Shown: one piece after another, positions 49,361 through 61,449 of the stretch
Layout of the letters: every line of letters begins with the position of its first letter
Position numbering within the stretch: position 1 is the stretch's first letter
Source: Piliocolobus tephrosceles
Lineage: Eukaryota > Chordata > Mammalia > Primates > Cercopithecidae
DNA: 64,000 bases
Assembly (NCBI RefSeq): GCF_002776525.5
Contig: NC_045444.1
Coordinates: 31,974,198 to 32,038,197, forward strand
Direction of reading: 5' to 3'
Made by a program: the position numbers and the translations under genes
Notes under the pieces: model-generated
The model's input: the letters and a program-made list of their open reading frames with translations, nothing else
The model's database searches: none
Told to the model about the DNA's origin: nothing

Positions 49361-49386
49361 AATATATATACACACACACACACACA
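49361..49386. repeat. (TA)n(CA)n microsatellite
   Basis: Short AATATATATA followed by a CA run. Confidence 0.9.
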
Positions 49387-49721
49387 TTACATAACTACAT
49401 ATGCGGAATATATATGTATGACAAAATATAGTTAAATTTGTAGTTAAATATGAATATATATATTTGGGATAAATTATAAGTTTCTTTTTTGCATGCTGTT
49501 AGCTCCTTAAATAAGAAAGTTTGTAATTATATCATAATCTCTTTCTTTTAAAGTAAATATTTAATCTGTTTCCTTTTTTTTATTTTATGAATACCAAATG
49601 TTAAAATGGCCCTCCTTTGGATCAACTTACCTCAGTCTTTTTATATATGAATTTTACAATAGTGAATCAGATGATGAACGGCTTCGATGTCATAGATGCC
49701 ATCTGCTTTCCTTTTACCAAA

Positions 49722-49789
49722 GTATATATACACAGACATATATATATACACATACATACATATATACATATATATACACACACATATAT

Positions 49790-49842
<53 letters not shown>

Positions 49843-49843
49843 C
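49722..49843. repeat. Compound TA/CATA/CA microsatellite
   Basis: About 120 bp of alternating purine-pyrimidine DNA in TATA, CATA and CACA blocks. It is polymorphism-prone and of Z-DNA-forming type. Frames across it on both strands are repeat translations. Confidence 0.95.
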
Positions 49844-51635
49844 GCATGACTTTTTAAAGCTTCAATCTCCCATCCTTCCAAACAAAAATAATTTATAGTG
49901 TTTAATTTAAACATGAATTGGTATATTTGAAGCAGTGGATAGCCCTTCTATGTCAAGAATATCATCAGCTTATTAGAAAAAGGATTCAATTCTAATTTCT
50001 AACAATATTCACAGTTTTCCTGACTCTATCTTCAATGATTGGTCCAATCTATAGCTTAATTTTGCCTAATAACATCACTACCACTTCTTTTTATTAGTCT
50101 CTTTGTTCTCCTTGATGTTTCTTTCATACATGATGATGCTTAAATTTAGTTGAGCCATAAGTTTCAGTTTAATATTGAGGCTCTGTGATATTTTCAGCAC
50201 TTTTTCAATCTATGATTACTGTAACACTTTCTCTACAACCCCTTTAAAATTCTTTATTCTCTAGTAGACATTTTCAAGAGAAAGACTAATTAGAATATTG
50301 CAATTATCTTAATGTATTGTTTGCATTTTAGCAAAAAAAAATCTTTAAATACACCTTATGGAATAGTCTAAACACCAACTTTTCATGGTATAGTTCTTAC
50401 TAGAAAATTCTTTGGCTTGTAAATCAAAGAATATATTTAACCATAAAGAAGTGCCATGTTTTAATCATGCTTAGTTTTTTTGCCCTGGTTCAGTGGTGTT
50501 TTTTGAATGATAGTTATTATTTTCCACAGTTGGTATTTCATTATGAGAGCTAATCTGGCTTAGAAGTATGGGATTTTCAACTGTGACAGATATTCAATCA
50601 ACCACTTCACAACTAAACCCGTGAAATCTCTGTCTTATGTGATGTCCACAGGTGAACTTCAAAAACAATTGAAAAATTATCTGGATAACCTGTCTTCCCA
50701 TTAAGACATTCCTAACCACCTTGACATTTAATGTTTTTTTTTTTTTTTTTTTTAACTTTTGTTGAAAGATGCATATGCAGGCATCCAACAAAGATTAGAA
50801 ACTTAAATTTTGAGTCTTCCAACCAAACTTCGAAATTGAAAGTGGTTATGGAGGGAATGATTATTTCTATGACCTCTCAAGCTAGGCCATAATTCAAAAT
50901 CTACAACATCTCTATTATTGTGTTTACTTAATTGTGTTTGAGGATATCAAGTGGCATATAAGTGTTTTTTTTTCCTTTTTTCATGAAAATCACTGCTTAC
51001 TTAATCTATTTCTTAAATACTACCTGAATATAGAACTTACAGTGAACTGGATCTTGCTGGATAAAGTTTGGAGGTAGTATTCTATGACTTTTGTGCTACA
51101 AAATTTTTATAAATGTATTATTCTTCCTTCACTATTTGGACAAAAGTACCTTAAGAATGAATTAAATGTGCATGGGTGAAATTCTTGTCTTCAGTTGGGT
51201 TTCCTAAATGTAGAGCTTCAGATGGGAATTTAATTGAACACAATGCATTGAGAGTGTGTTTATCAGGAAAAACCTGCAAGAATGAGAGAAGTGTAACATA
51301 AAGATGAGAATAGGGAGCAGTCCAGGCAAGGATGCAGTTTGTGGTAAAGTTAAGCCTTGGGCTCTCACCATAGTGATAAGGTTCTCCTGGTGGTTGTCCT
51401 ACATCAGGTCAAAGGGATCTCATGTGTTTGTGGCTCATATGAGTTCCCACTGGAACATTTGGAAAGGTCATGTAACATTCTACATATCCTCTGGGAGATG
51501 GTTCTCACTAAACTAGATGAAGTCTTCTGAGAAGCTCATGAATATTAGTAGTTAGCTGCAGAAACTTATGCCTATTGGGGAAATCTGAGTAAGGTAGCAA
51601 TAGCAACAAATACACCTAGACTTTATTGTTTAAAG
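49844..51635. other. Unique sequence; T20 tract; no gene recognised
   Basis: T20 lies at 50734-50753. No transposon is assigned. The + strand frame 51304-51516 is 70 codons and featureless. Confidence 0.5.
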
Positions 51636-51816
51636 CAGTGACTCTCAAAGTATAATGTAGGGAACAGCAGCATCAGCAGCATATAGGAACTTGGTAGAAA
51701 TGCAGATTTATTGGTCCTACCCCAGACACAGTAAGTCAAGAACTTGAGACCCAGAAATCTGTGCTTTAAGAAGCATTCCAGATGACTCTGATGCATGCTC
51801 AAGTTTGAGAACCACT
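51636..51816 (-). mobile_element. MER5A/B-type hAT-Charlie MITE, antisense
   Basis: It begins 'cagtgactctcaaag' and ends with the inverted match 'tttgagaaccacta'. Inside are 'acagcagcatcagcagcat' and 'gaacttggtagaaatgcaga', followed by 'ctaccccagacacagtaag'. This is the MER5 layout, a non-autonomous hAT element of about 180-190 bp with 5'-CAGTG terminal repeats. I cannot see a convincing 8-bp target duplication, as expected for its age. Confidence 0.9.
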
Positions 51817-52909
51817 ATTCTAATGTAATCTTGTTAAATCTATTAAAAAAAGACAATAGCTCTGAAATAATATTTGCCCATCTTATCCCTCTTCCAGCTT
51901 CGGAAATGAAAGAAAGACCTCTGGCTCTACGAGTGAGGGATGTTGAGACAGAGAGGGGAGGAAAGAAAAAGAGTGATTTATTAGTATTGATTCCTGAAAG
52001 AGATCCTTAGTTATGCCTCCTTCTGAGATAAAGTGGCAAGAGGAGCAGGAATGACAGAATTCCTAGATGAGTATGGGATATTCTAGAGCAGAGTAGAATG
52101 TTCTCTTGAGACAGAATACTAAGTTCCTAAACCTTTATAATGTGTACAGATTTTCCTAGTATCACTACTGCAAAAATCTTCGGAACAAGTTTACATAAAA
52201 AGAAAAACCCAACATCCATGCAAAATTTATATGAACAAATAAAATGGAGAGCAAAACTTTATCATTTGAGACTTCTAATCTTAGCCAAAAGAGGGTAACA
52301 GAAACATACTTATCATCCCATCTTGAGCCAATAGAAAAAATACAATTTTTAAAAAAGTTTTCTTTTCAGACATTGGACAACATGCAACATAGGACTCTGA
52401 TTCTCTAAAGAAGCAAATAAATAAGGTTAGCCCTACAATTGCCCAAGTTTATTGTCTGAAGGTTCTTTCCAGCCCAAGTGTATAGAGGTGGAATGCAAAT
52501 GAAGCTCAGAAATCTTTGTCATCTGAGTTGAAGAGAGAGCAATTAGTCTTTTGGGAGGCTTAGACAACTAGAATTTTTTAAAACAGAGTAGGTGAGAGGA
52601 AAGTGGTACATGGGGAGAGAGTTCTAGAAATCTGCAAATAGCGTACTCTAACATCTTTGAATGCTGACATTCTGCATGTGTATGAGAGAAAAATACTTAA
52701 GGCTGGGGATAGGAAGACCAACAGAATAAAAGAATGAGCAGAAAAATTCTGGAGCTTGTATAGGACTAAAAAATAATACTCGGTCTTAATAGCCAATATT
52801 TTTGAAAGCCTTGCAATATATGGGATATCAGATAAAAATTCCAAAAGGCATCCCTTTAATAGTGGGGTTAAGTTATTCCTAATTTAAAGTGGGCTCTAGA
52901 GCTGCCATA
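51817..52909. other. Unassigned sequence, possibly old L1M 5' part
   Basis: A-rich sequence leading into recognisable L1M ORF2. It may be further L1M, but I cannot align it by eye. No gene seen. Confidence 0.4.
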
Positions 52910-53164
52910 ACAAACCTTAAAAAGCAAGTCTTAAGTGGATTCAGTTGAATCAAAGCAATCTAACTGATCTTCAGGAATTACTGTAAAGCTACAGTTATCA
53001 AAATATCATGGCATTAGTGAAAGGAAAGACATATAGATTAATGAAATAAAGAAAGTTCACAAACATACCCACACATTTATGGTTAATTGACTTTCACCCA
53101 AGAAGTTGAGGTAACACAATGGTGAAAATCATAGTCTTTTCAACAAGTGTTTGCGGTATAATTG

Positions 53165-53908
53165 GCACACAAATTGTTTATTGCTGCATAACAAATTACC
53201 CCAAACATCATGGCTTTTAAAATAATCCTATTTGTATGGATTAGCAATCATTGTTAAATGCAGGTGAGTTCCTCTGATTTGAGGTCTCTCATATGCTGTG
53301 AACAAGGTGTCAGCTGTGGCTGTTGTTATTTCAAGGACTCAGTGGGAAAGGATTTTTTTCAAACTCACTTTCATGGCTTTGGACAGAATTTAGTTCCTCA
53401 TGAACTGTTGCACAGTTCCATTTTATCTGGGACTTCTTCATTAAGGAAGCTCACGACATAGAGTGAGATGGAAAAAGAAAAAAGGAAGTTAGGTCCTTTA
53501 TATCCTAATCATAGAAGTGACATCCTATCCCCTTTTTATTTTTTACCATTAGCAACAAATTACTAGGTCCAGCCCACATAACAACCAGAAAACATATTAT
53601 TGGAGACATTTTAGAAGCAGTCTACCGCAGCCTACCCTCTTGTCCCAATATTTCATGTCCCTTTATGTATACCATACATTCACCCTTTCCCCAAATTTGT
53701 AAGTCTCATCCCCTTACAGTAGTAGCTTAAAGTATGGAATCCCATTATTTCTCTCAGGTCCAGGTGTGGATGAGGCACCTCAGGTACAGATCCTTAAGTG
53801 GAGCTCCTAGACTCTAGTTCCACTCAAGCACTATATCTGTAAAATTAATGATAACAGTTACCTGCCCTCAAATGCTTCATATATAATGGTGGGACTGTTC
53901 CTACAGGA
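53165..53908 (-). mobile_element. MaLR/ERVL-type LTR with partial internal region, antisense
   Basis: Antisense LTR from about 53165 ('tattgctgcataacaaatta' followed by 'ccccaaacatcatggc') to about 53635 ('agaagcagtctaccgcag'). Internal sequence follows ('tgtaagtctcatccccttac', 'ccaggtgtggatgaggc', 'aatggtgggactg') to about 53908. The order LTR then internal on the + strand means the 3' LTR and adjoining internal part of an antisense element. Endogenous retrovirus-like remnant, non-coding. The exact family (MLT-type versus ERVL) is unresolved. Confidence 0.65.
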
Positions 53909-54105
53909 TAACTGCTATAAATGACCATCAGTATATTAATAGAAAAAAATGCCTACCCTTGTCTTTGTCTTGTACCACATACAACAACTAGCTTGAGGTA
54001 GATCACAAACATAAATGCAATCAATAAAATTGTAGCAATTTCAGAAGAAAACACAGTAGAAAAACTTAATGTCCCTTTGGGAGGCAAAAGTAGCTTAGTT
54101 ACATA

Positions 54106-54212
54106 TATTTGCATTTATATTTCTATATCTATATGTTAGTGTGTATATGTATAAATATATAGTCATATGTACATATATATTACACACACTCAAACACACA
54201 CATATATATTGA
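54106..54212. repeat. TA/TG/CA low-complexity patch in L1M
   Basis: Short interrupted TATATA, TGTGTATA and ACACAC units within the L1M 3' half. Confidence 0.8.
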
Positions 54213-55368
54213 ACATTATCATAGTTACAAGCTTTAATACTTAAAGGACATTGTTAAGAAAAGGCAAAGACAAGTTATAGTAGAGAGAAGATCTTTACAA
54301 TGTATATATCCGATAAAGGATATACATTCAGAACTTCAGAACATAGAAAGTATTTACACAATGAAAAAAAAGTCAAAAACCCAGTGAAAAATAGGGGAGG
54401 GGCGGGGATTGAACAATCACTTCACTGAAAAAGACGTGGATGGCAAATGAGTACATGAAATTATTCTCAACATTGTTAGACATTGGGGAACGCTAATTAA
54501 AAGCACTATATGACAACTGGAATGGTTAAAATTAAAGACTGAAAATATTGAGTGTTAGTCAAGATGTGGAGCAAGTGGAACTCGCATATGTTGCTAGTAT
54601 GGGGAACAGGATAATACAGTCCTACTGGAAAATAGTTCTTCAGTTTCTTATGGGGTAAAATATACAACTCACTATTTCTATTCCTAGTTATTTATTCCTG
54701 GGAACTAAAACAAACCCATCCAAATACCTGTATGCAAATATTTATAGCAGCTTTATTTATAATAGGTAACAGCTGGAAATAACCCCAATGTCCTTTAATC
54801 CACTCCTAGAGTTATAAAAATGTTTGCCCCATATATTAATTTTATTCATAATGCCAAACCTAGAACCACAAATATTCAACAACTCATGGCCAATAAAATA
54901 ATATTCAGCAATATTAATGAATAAGCTACTGATACACGCAATAATAAGGATGAATCTACAAGTCTTATGCTAAGTGAAAAAACACACAATAGATTACATA
55001 CTGTATGAATCCATTTATTTTGTATTTTGATTTTGGATTAGCCAAAACTATAGGAAGGAAAATCAATTGTTTCCCTGGACTAGCAGTGGAAAGAAGTCAT
55101 TAATGGAAAGGCACACAGAGAAAGTTTGGAGGTAATGAAAATACACTATATTATGATTGTGGTGGTGATTACATGGATGTATACATTTGTCTGATTTCAT
55201 TGAATGATATACTTAATTTAAGAGTAAATTTTACTGCATTTAATTTGTACATCCAATGTACCTGACTTAAACAAACAAAACTACACTGAGAACTCCCACT
55301 GTCTATGAGAAGAGTGCAATAGGTGTCACTGCAACAATTAGAAAAAGCTGAATATATTTCAAAAATCA

Positions 55369-55658
55369 TTTTTATAGACATGAACCTCATTCTGTCGCCC
55401 AGGCTGGAGTGCAGTGGCGCAATTTGGGCTCTCTCCAACCTCCACCTTCTGGATTGAAATGATTCTCCTGCCTCAGCCTCCTGAGTAGCTGGGACTACAG
55501 GCACCCACCACCACACCTGGCTAATTTTTTGACAATTTTTAGTAGAGACGGGGTTTCACTGTGTTAGCCGGGATGCTCTCGATCTCCTGACCTCGTGATC
55601 CACCTGCCTTGGCCTCCCAAAGTGCTTCGATTACAGGCGTGAGCCACCACACCCTGCC
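55369..55658 (-). mobile_element. AluY-like SINE, antisense, nearly tail-less
   Basis: Reverse Alu body with AluY-type wording ('gttagccgggatgctctcga' followed by 'tctcctgacctcgtgatcc'). It ends 'gagccaccacaccctgcc'. Only about five T precede the body, so the A-tail is almost absent. A T14A14 block sits beyond the opposite (5') end. I see no clear target duplication. Confidence 0.92.
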
Positions 55659-55667
55659 GATATGAAC

Positions 55668-55695
55668 TTTTTTTTTTTTTTAAAAAAAAAAAAAA
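55668..55695. repeat. T14A14 perfect palindrome
   Basis: Fourteen T (55668-55681) directly followed by fourteen A (55682-55695), a 28-bp loopless palindrome next to the 5' end of the antisense AluY-like element. Confidence 0.95.
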
Positions 55696-56579
55696 GCAAA
55701 GATCATGTGAACTAAAATCCCAGAGGAAATTTTTCCAGGGAAACTTCATGTCTTCCAAATATTTTTCCCTCTAGAAGAATTTGCCAAATTAGAGTCATTC
55801 TTTCAGTTTTAGGTTGATGTTCAAATTATCTAAGTTTATATAGTTTGATGAGATGTACCAGCTAAACATTTAATGTTCTAGCAGTACAAGAGTTACAGTC
55901 TGGGAATATGAGAAAATCTCATCGTTAGGCTCGTGTTTCCTAAAGAATATTATAGAACTTCAAGACTGTGCAGAAGGATTCTGAGTTAATGTGAAAGTTT
56001 CCAAAAGCAAGCACAAAACATAGTAGAGTGTTGTGGACCTTGGAAAACAAAGACCTGGTAGAGGAAGAGATTGGTTCAAACACTGGTCTGGTTTCTTCTT
56101 CAAGACATTTGCCACACTTTAATGCTGCATTTGTTTCAAATCTTGAAAGCAGAGTTGGGAAACTCTAGAAGCTAAACTCAGTTTCCTCTAATCTCAAAAA
56201 CATAGAGTCAGAGAACAACCAGGCTTCCAATCAAAGTCTCAAGAGCGATGCCCAGGAAACAAGGCCAACAAAAGATGGAAAGAAACTTAGTAAAACCATC
56301 TAAGTTCTGCAACAAGTCAATGGTAATTTTATAGAAGTTTCAGCCCTTTATCTGTCTGAGGGAAGGAGAACACTCTCAGGTGGAGAATAATAATGCTGTA
56401 AACTTCTGTTTCCTTTTTACATAATATCTGGCATGTAACAAAAAATGTTACATTCTAGACCTAATTAGATACAGGGAGTTACGCACACAAATCAAGAAAA
56501 AAAACATGCAAAAGAAATTTACCAACATATTGCACAGACATTGGTGTTAGCAAGCAAAGGTCATTAATTATCCATGATT
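55696..56579. other. Unassigned sequence, possibly L1M 5' region
   Basis: A-rich DNA leading into L1M ORF1-like text. It may be its 5' UTR, but I cannot anchor it. No gene seen. Confidence 0.4.
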
Positions 56580-58309
56580 ACTACGTTCAAAAAATAGAGA
56601 ACAAATATGAAAAATGTAGGTGAAAGGGAGATTATTTCAACCGAATATTTGAAGATATGAAAACAAACAAAACATCCTATAACTGAAAAATAAGATATCT
56701 GAATTTTAGAATTCAATGGATGGGTTCAACAGAAGACTGCAAACAGAAAAACATAAGATTTGTGAACTGGAAGATAATTCAGTAGAAATACAAAAACTAA
56801 AACAGAGTAAGGAAAAAAAGAGAAAAGAAAAAATATAGCAATAATGTAAAACATGTTTAAAAATGTTCAAAATATCTGTAATGAGCATCAAAGAGGAATA
56901 GGAGAAAGAGATTAGAAGATAAAATTTGCAGAAATAATGGAAATATATTTCTAAACCTTTTGAAAGATGTCAACTCACAGATTTATGAAGCTCAGAGAAA
57001 AATAAGGATAAGTATTAAGAAAACCACACCAAGACAACTGCAAAAAGACATTTTAAAAAAGAAAATCTTAAAAGCAGTTAGAGAAAAGTGGATACGTGGT
57101 CTTTAAAGGTACAACAAAAAGATATAAAGATGATTTATCAACTTAAATTATGAAAGGCATAAAACAAGGAAATTGACATCTTACTGCCGACAGGAGATAA
57201 CTGCTAACCTAGACAGCTAGCAAAAGATCTTTCCAAAAGGAAAGGTGGGCAACAAACTGAGAGAATTTACGACCATCAGGTCTTCACTAAAACAAAAGCA
57301 AAATCAAATTCTTCAGGCTGAAGAAAAACTGTTCCAGAGGAAAACAAGAAAATGAGAGAAGGAAAAAAAGTAACAAAAGGATGAATATATCACAAAATAT
57401 AAGCATGTAGTGATTACACAAAACTGTAATTGTGTAGTTTTATGTGATTTAAGTTATAAATAAAACTAAAATGTATGAACATAATGTTGTAAAACCTTAG
57501 GGATTAGGGGGAGGTAGAATGTAAATGGTCCGATCTTCTGGCAATATGTCAGAAATAGTAAAAGTAACAATTCTTAATAAAAAGTAAAAAAATAAGTGTT
57601 GTCTTCTACAGTAATCACTATGAGAATAATTAAATAATTAAAATGATATAATTGAAGAAAATATTGAATAAGAAAAAAGTTGGTTAATCAAAAAGATGGC
57701 AGGAGAACAATTATTAAAGCAAAGTAAAAAGTGCCCAGATAGAAAATTAATAGTATGGTTGCAAATAAATATACAAATGTATCAGTATTAATTTAAATGT
57801 AAATAGACTAATTACCCAAATAAATGTCTGAAATTTTCAAAAATATTTAGAAATACACACTTACATGTAATCTGCTCATAATATTGAAGGAAGAGAGAAA
57901 GTTTGAAAATACAAGATTCATGAGCATACAAACATTGACTAATGGAACATTTGTATAACTATATTAATATTAGACAATAGCCCTTAGGCCAAAGGCATTA
58001 CTAGAAATAAAACATAGTTATTCCATTATAAAAGAGTTAATTCATTATTTAGTGATCCTAAATTTGTATGCACTCAAAAACAGGGTCAAAACATATAAAG
58101 AGAAAATTTACCGAAGTAAAATGATGAAACAGACAAATCTATAATAATGAGAGAGTTTAACACTACACTTTCAGATAAAGAAATTTTCAAATATTGTGAA
58201 AGTCATGTAACAGATTTGGACACATAATTTAGTTAATCTAAAGAAATAAATCTTAAATTCACTGGTAAAATATCTGAAATTTTACCTCAAAGCTTGGGAA
58301 TAAAACAAA

Positions 58310-58435
58310 GTAATAAAGAATCTCATCTCCATTTTTGATATGTGATGTTTCACTGCTGAGAGATTTCAATCCCCATTGCTTGCTCCTCCTTCACCTTCTG
58401 CATCATATTTGGTCAAGTTGATAAAAAATGCTGGT

Positions 58436-58466
<31 letters not shown>

Positions 58467-58800
58467 TTCTTTCTGAAGTTATATTCAAATGACCCAATAA
58501 TCAGCCTGCATGAGGGGAGGCTCACCCTAGTACCACCCCAAAACCAATATAAATCTTTAACTAGTCACCTCTCCCAGCTCTCTCTCAAGCTCTTTTCAGC
58601 CCTGCTTTAAAGCCTGCCCTTCTTTCTCTAGAAAGCCAATAATAAACCTATTCATACCTACTAGGTGTGCATGTGGTGCCATTGATCTCAACATCCAAAC
58701 CAAATATTGGATAAAGTGTCCATCTACTTCCATGGGGTGACTACAAAAAGCATATCTGTTATCACCCCTTCTAATAAATATTTTACTGCATGTCTTAGCT
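58310..58800 (+). mobile_element. Probable ERV LTR fragment with internal TC repeat
   Basis: Non-L1 insert with an LTR-like layout. A promoter-like 'caatataaatctttaac' (58546) is followed by pyrimidine-rich sequence, then 'agccaataataaaccta' carrying a polyadenylation-type AATAAA near 58640, and a downstream GT-rich stretch. A TC microsatellite (58435-58472) lies in its left part. I cannot name the family and boundaries are approximate. It is non-coding. Confidence 0.4.
58435..58472 (+). repeat. (TC)n microsatellite
   Basis: CT/TC dinucleotides with one GTC interruption, ending in TTTC units. Confidence 0.95.
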
Positions 58801-58810
58801 AGTGAAAAAT

Positions 58811-58858
58811 GCACACACACACACACGAGAGGGAGAGAGAGAGAGAGAAAGAAAAAGA
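58811..58858 (+). repeat. (CA)n-(GA)n compound microsatellite
   Basis: A CA run switching directly into GAGA and then AAAG units, at the right edge of the LTR-like insert. Confidence 0.95.
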
Positions 58859-60274
58859 AGAAAAGAGAACATAATAATTGGAAAGGAAGAAATAAAAACT
58901 TGTAACACAGGGATGAAATGGTTTTATACCTCAGAAATTTAAAAGAATTTACAGAAAACTCTTTTGAATAAACGTGTGAATTTCATAAGGATTCTGGACA
59001 CAAGACCAATAAATAAAATAAATTGCACTTTCTTATACCAAGAAGCAAATGGAAAATGAAATTCTGTGAAAAGATAGCAATTACATTATCATCAAAATCA
59101 TCACATCCTTCTAAAATTGTGTTCCATTTCTCCACACTTAAAGCTTCAAAATATTATTTAGATTTTTTTTTAAAAGAAATTGAGTTAAATGGAGCACTAT
59201 ATTATGAATACAGACTGGAATGGAAGATTCAGTATGTTGAAATGTCCCCCTTTTGGTCAAATTAATCTATGGTTTTAACCCAATTCCAATTAAAATATAA
59301 TTGAGTATATTTGTGTAAATTCACAAGATGATTATAAAATTTATATGAAAATTAAAAAGGCCAAGTTAGAAAGGCAATGATACAGAAGATGAATAAAGCC
59401 CACCAGCTATCAAGTCTTAATATTAATATAAAGCTGTAGTAACTAATACTAATTAAAAAACAGTTTGGCACAAAAACAAAAAACTGGCCAATGGAACAGA
59501 ATGAGAAGCTGAGTAACAGAGGAGTGCATGTCTCATCATATGATTTATAACAATGGTGGCATGCAGCTTAGTGGAGCAAGCATAATGTTTTCAGTAAATG
59601 GAGCTGAGACAATTAGTTATCCATATAGGAAAAAAGTAAATTTAAAACTCTTCCTTACAACAAATATATAAAGATAGTACATATAGATTGCTAATCTTAA
59701 TGTGAATGTAAATCAATTATGTTTTAAGAAAACATAGAACACCTTCATGACTTTGTAGCAAACAATTTTTAGCAGTACTCAAAAGTGCTAACCATATACT
59801 GAGTAGTTGGAAAATAATTAATAATGTTTTTTAATAAAAATATTAGTGGGTAAAAGACAGTACAAAGATTTAGAGAATATATTTGCAAACTCTTCTTCTG
59901 ACAATAGATGATTAAATCGTGTGCAGCATATATAAAATATTAATAGCCAAAAAGAATAAAACAGTCCATTTAAAAAAATTTCTGAAGACTTGAACACTTT
60001 GAACACTTAAGAAGAAATATCCACATAGCCAGTAAAAGTAAGAAAACGTGTTCAATTTCATTAGCTATTGTGGAAATGCAAAATAAAACCATAGTAACGG
60101 ACCACTACCTACCTGCTGGCATGACTAAAATTAAACAGTCAGAAAACACAAAGTGTTGGCAAGGATATAGGCCATGTGAAAATTCCGATTAATCACTGGT
60201 AGAAACATATATTAGTAGAATTTGTGTAACAGTTTGACATTATCTGTTTCAGCTAGCCATATACACTGTATGAA

Positions 60275-60685
60275 CTACTACATTAGTTGTCTTGGTCTGC
60301 CCTCACAAAATAACGTAGATTGGGTGGCCTAACAACAGAAATGTATCTCCTAACAGTTCTGAAGACTCAAAGTTCAAGATCACAGTGCCAGCAGGGTGAT
60401 CTGCAATGAGGGTTCTCCCTTTGAGTTGAAGATGGGTGTTTTCTTGGCTGTGTGTTCACTTGACCTTTCCTGGGGCCATGCACTTTGAGAAAGAAAGAAC
60501 AACCTCTGTTATGTTTTTTCTTATAAGGACACTAATTCCTAAGATCAAGGTACTACCTTTATGACCTCGTTTAACCTTAATTATGTCCTTAGAAGTCCCA
60601 ACTCCAAATAGCCAAATACCCTGGAGTTTAGAGCTTTAGCATATGAACTTGGGGGTGACACCGACATTCAGTTCATAACATTCCA
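60275..60685 (-). mobile_element. MaLR (MLT1-type) 3' LTR, antisense
   Basis: The reverse MLT1 pattern runs from 'ggtggcctaacaacagaaat' through 'cttataaggacactaattcc' and 'tgacctcgtttaaccttaat' to 'cattcagttcataaca', the complement of the LTR 5' end. It is followed directly on the right by MaLR internal sequence, so it is the 3' LTR of an antisense element. Confidence 0.8.
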
Positions 60686-61449
60686 CTTGTGGCCTTCTAA
60701 AATATACGTCCTTCTCACGTGAAAAATGCATATATTCCATTCCAACTGGCCTCAAAATTCTAATTCCAGAATAAACTCTAACGTATGAAGTTGAAAGTGT
60801 TATCTAAATATGACCTAAATCAGATACGAATGAGACTTCAGTTATGACTTATCGTGAGACAAAATTTCCCTTCAGCTATGAACCTCTAAAACCAGACAAG
60901 TTATATGTTGCAAAATACAATGGTGGAACAAGCATAGGATAGACATTCCCATTTTGTTGGGGTCCGTGTGTTTCCTAAACAAAGGAATGAACACACAAGA
61001 CAACACAGGACAAGACATACATGGCGGCTGCGCCAAAGGGCACACTCTGCTTTATTTTATACAGCCGTTTGTGGAATGTTACCAAGTCACGGGGCATGTG
61101 TTGCTTCTCTGACCTTTCCTTGACTCCAAGATCAGTAAACATTGACCAGTTCCCAGAGCCCACTCTTTACAGCTGGCTCCTTTGCCCTTCCTGTTTGCAG
61201 AGAAGGACCGTCCTGCTTTGTCTGCAAGAGCAAGACTTACCGGCAACGTCTCGTTTGCGAGCACGCAGTCCTCTACACCATTTCAACTGGGAGAAATAAG
61301 AAAGAAGGAAGTAACCGGTTGCAAGCAAGGGCAAAACTCAGTAAGACGAATTTCATTAGATCTTAAGGCTTGAGAATAATCTTCTATGGTTAGGTTCCCC
61401 ACCTTCCAGACTCACTGGGGTGGTAGCTTGGCCTCCAGAGCCCTAAACA
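60686..61449 (-). mobile_element. MaLR internal region, antisense, interrupted by a solo LTR
   Basis: Beginning 'ttccacttgtggccttcta' next to the LTR, it continues 'acaatggtggaacaagcat' and 'aggatagacattcccattt'. After the inserted LTR it resumes as 'ccatttcaactgggagaaat', then 'gatcttaaggcttgagaata'. This is the familiar non-coding MaLR internal text. The fit across the insertion is exact once one copy of CCATTT is removed. Confidence 0.75.
60955..61277 (-). mobile_element. Solo LTR (323 bp) with TG..CA ends and perfect 6-bp target duplication
   Basis: On the - strand it starts TGTAGAGGACTGCG (61277) and ends GGACCCCAACA (60955), the expected TG..CA ends. It is flanked by CCATTT on both sides (60949-60954 and 61278-61283). 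An antisense TATAAAATAAA (61051-61061) could combine a TATA box with an AATAAA signal, with about 100 bp beyond it. A six-base duplication is typical of class II (betaretrovirus-like) endogenous retroviruses. No internal viral sequence remains, so it is a recombination remnant. I do not recognise the family by name. It is GC-richer and less decayed than its surroundings. Confidence 0.8.

Larger units (their letters stand above)
52910..55275 (+). mobile_element. L1M 3' half (L1ME-like), split by LTR insertion
   Basis: Sense L1M ORF2 text ('acacatttatggttaattga', then 'tcttttcaacaagtg') runs to about 53164 and is interrupted. It resumes near 53907 ('tgtaccacatacaacaacta') and continues through 'aatacctgtatgcaaatatt' to an L1ME-type 3' end ('gattgtggtggtgattacat' followed by 'ggatgtatacatttgtc'). 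It ends near 55275. All frames are destroyed. Confidence 0.8.
56580..60260 (+). mobile_element. Ancient L1M (ORF1 to ORF2), split by LTR-like insertion
   Basis: Sense L1M order. ORF1-like text includes 'gaattcaatggatgggttca' near 56710, 'aaaatcttaaaagcagttag' and 'agagaa' near 57061, and 'attcttcaggctgaagaaaa' near 57310. A start-of-ORF2 zone follows ('aatttaaatgtaaatagac' near 57790). ORF2 text includes 'aaatttgtatgcactcaaa' near 58062 and 'atggaacagaatgaga' near 59490. It then continues with 'ttcattagctattgtggaaa' and 'tgcaaaataaaacca' near 60057. It ends abruptly against a MaLR LTR. It is interrupted at about 58310-58860 and carries no open frame of note. Confidence 0.75.

Noticed and set aside
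49598..49914. Tyr/Ile/His- and Cys/Val-rich frames on both strands
   Set aside because: They are translations of the TA/CA compound microsatellite.
60975..61373. Several overlapping short frames around 61.0-61.4 kb
   Set aside because: They lie in a solo LTR and MaLR internal sequence. Overlap in several frames reflects GC-richer non-coding DNA.
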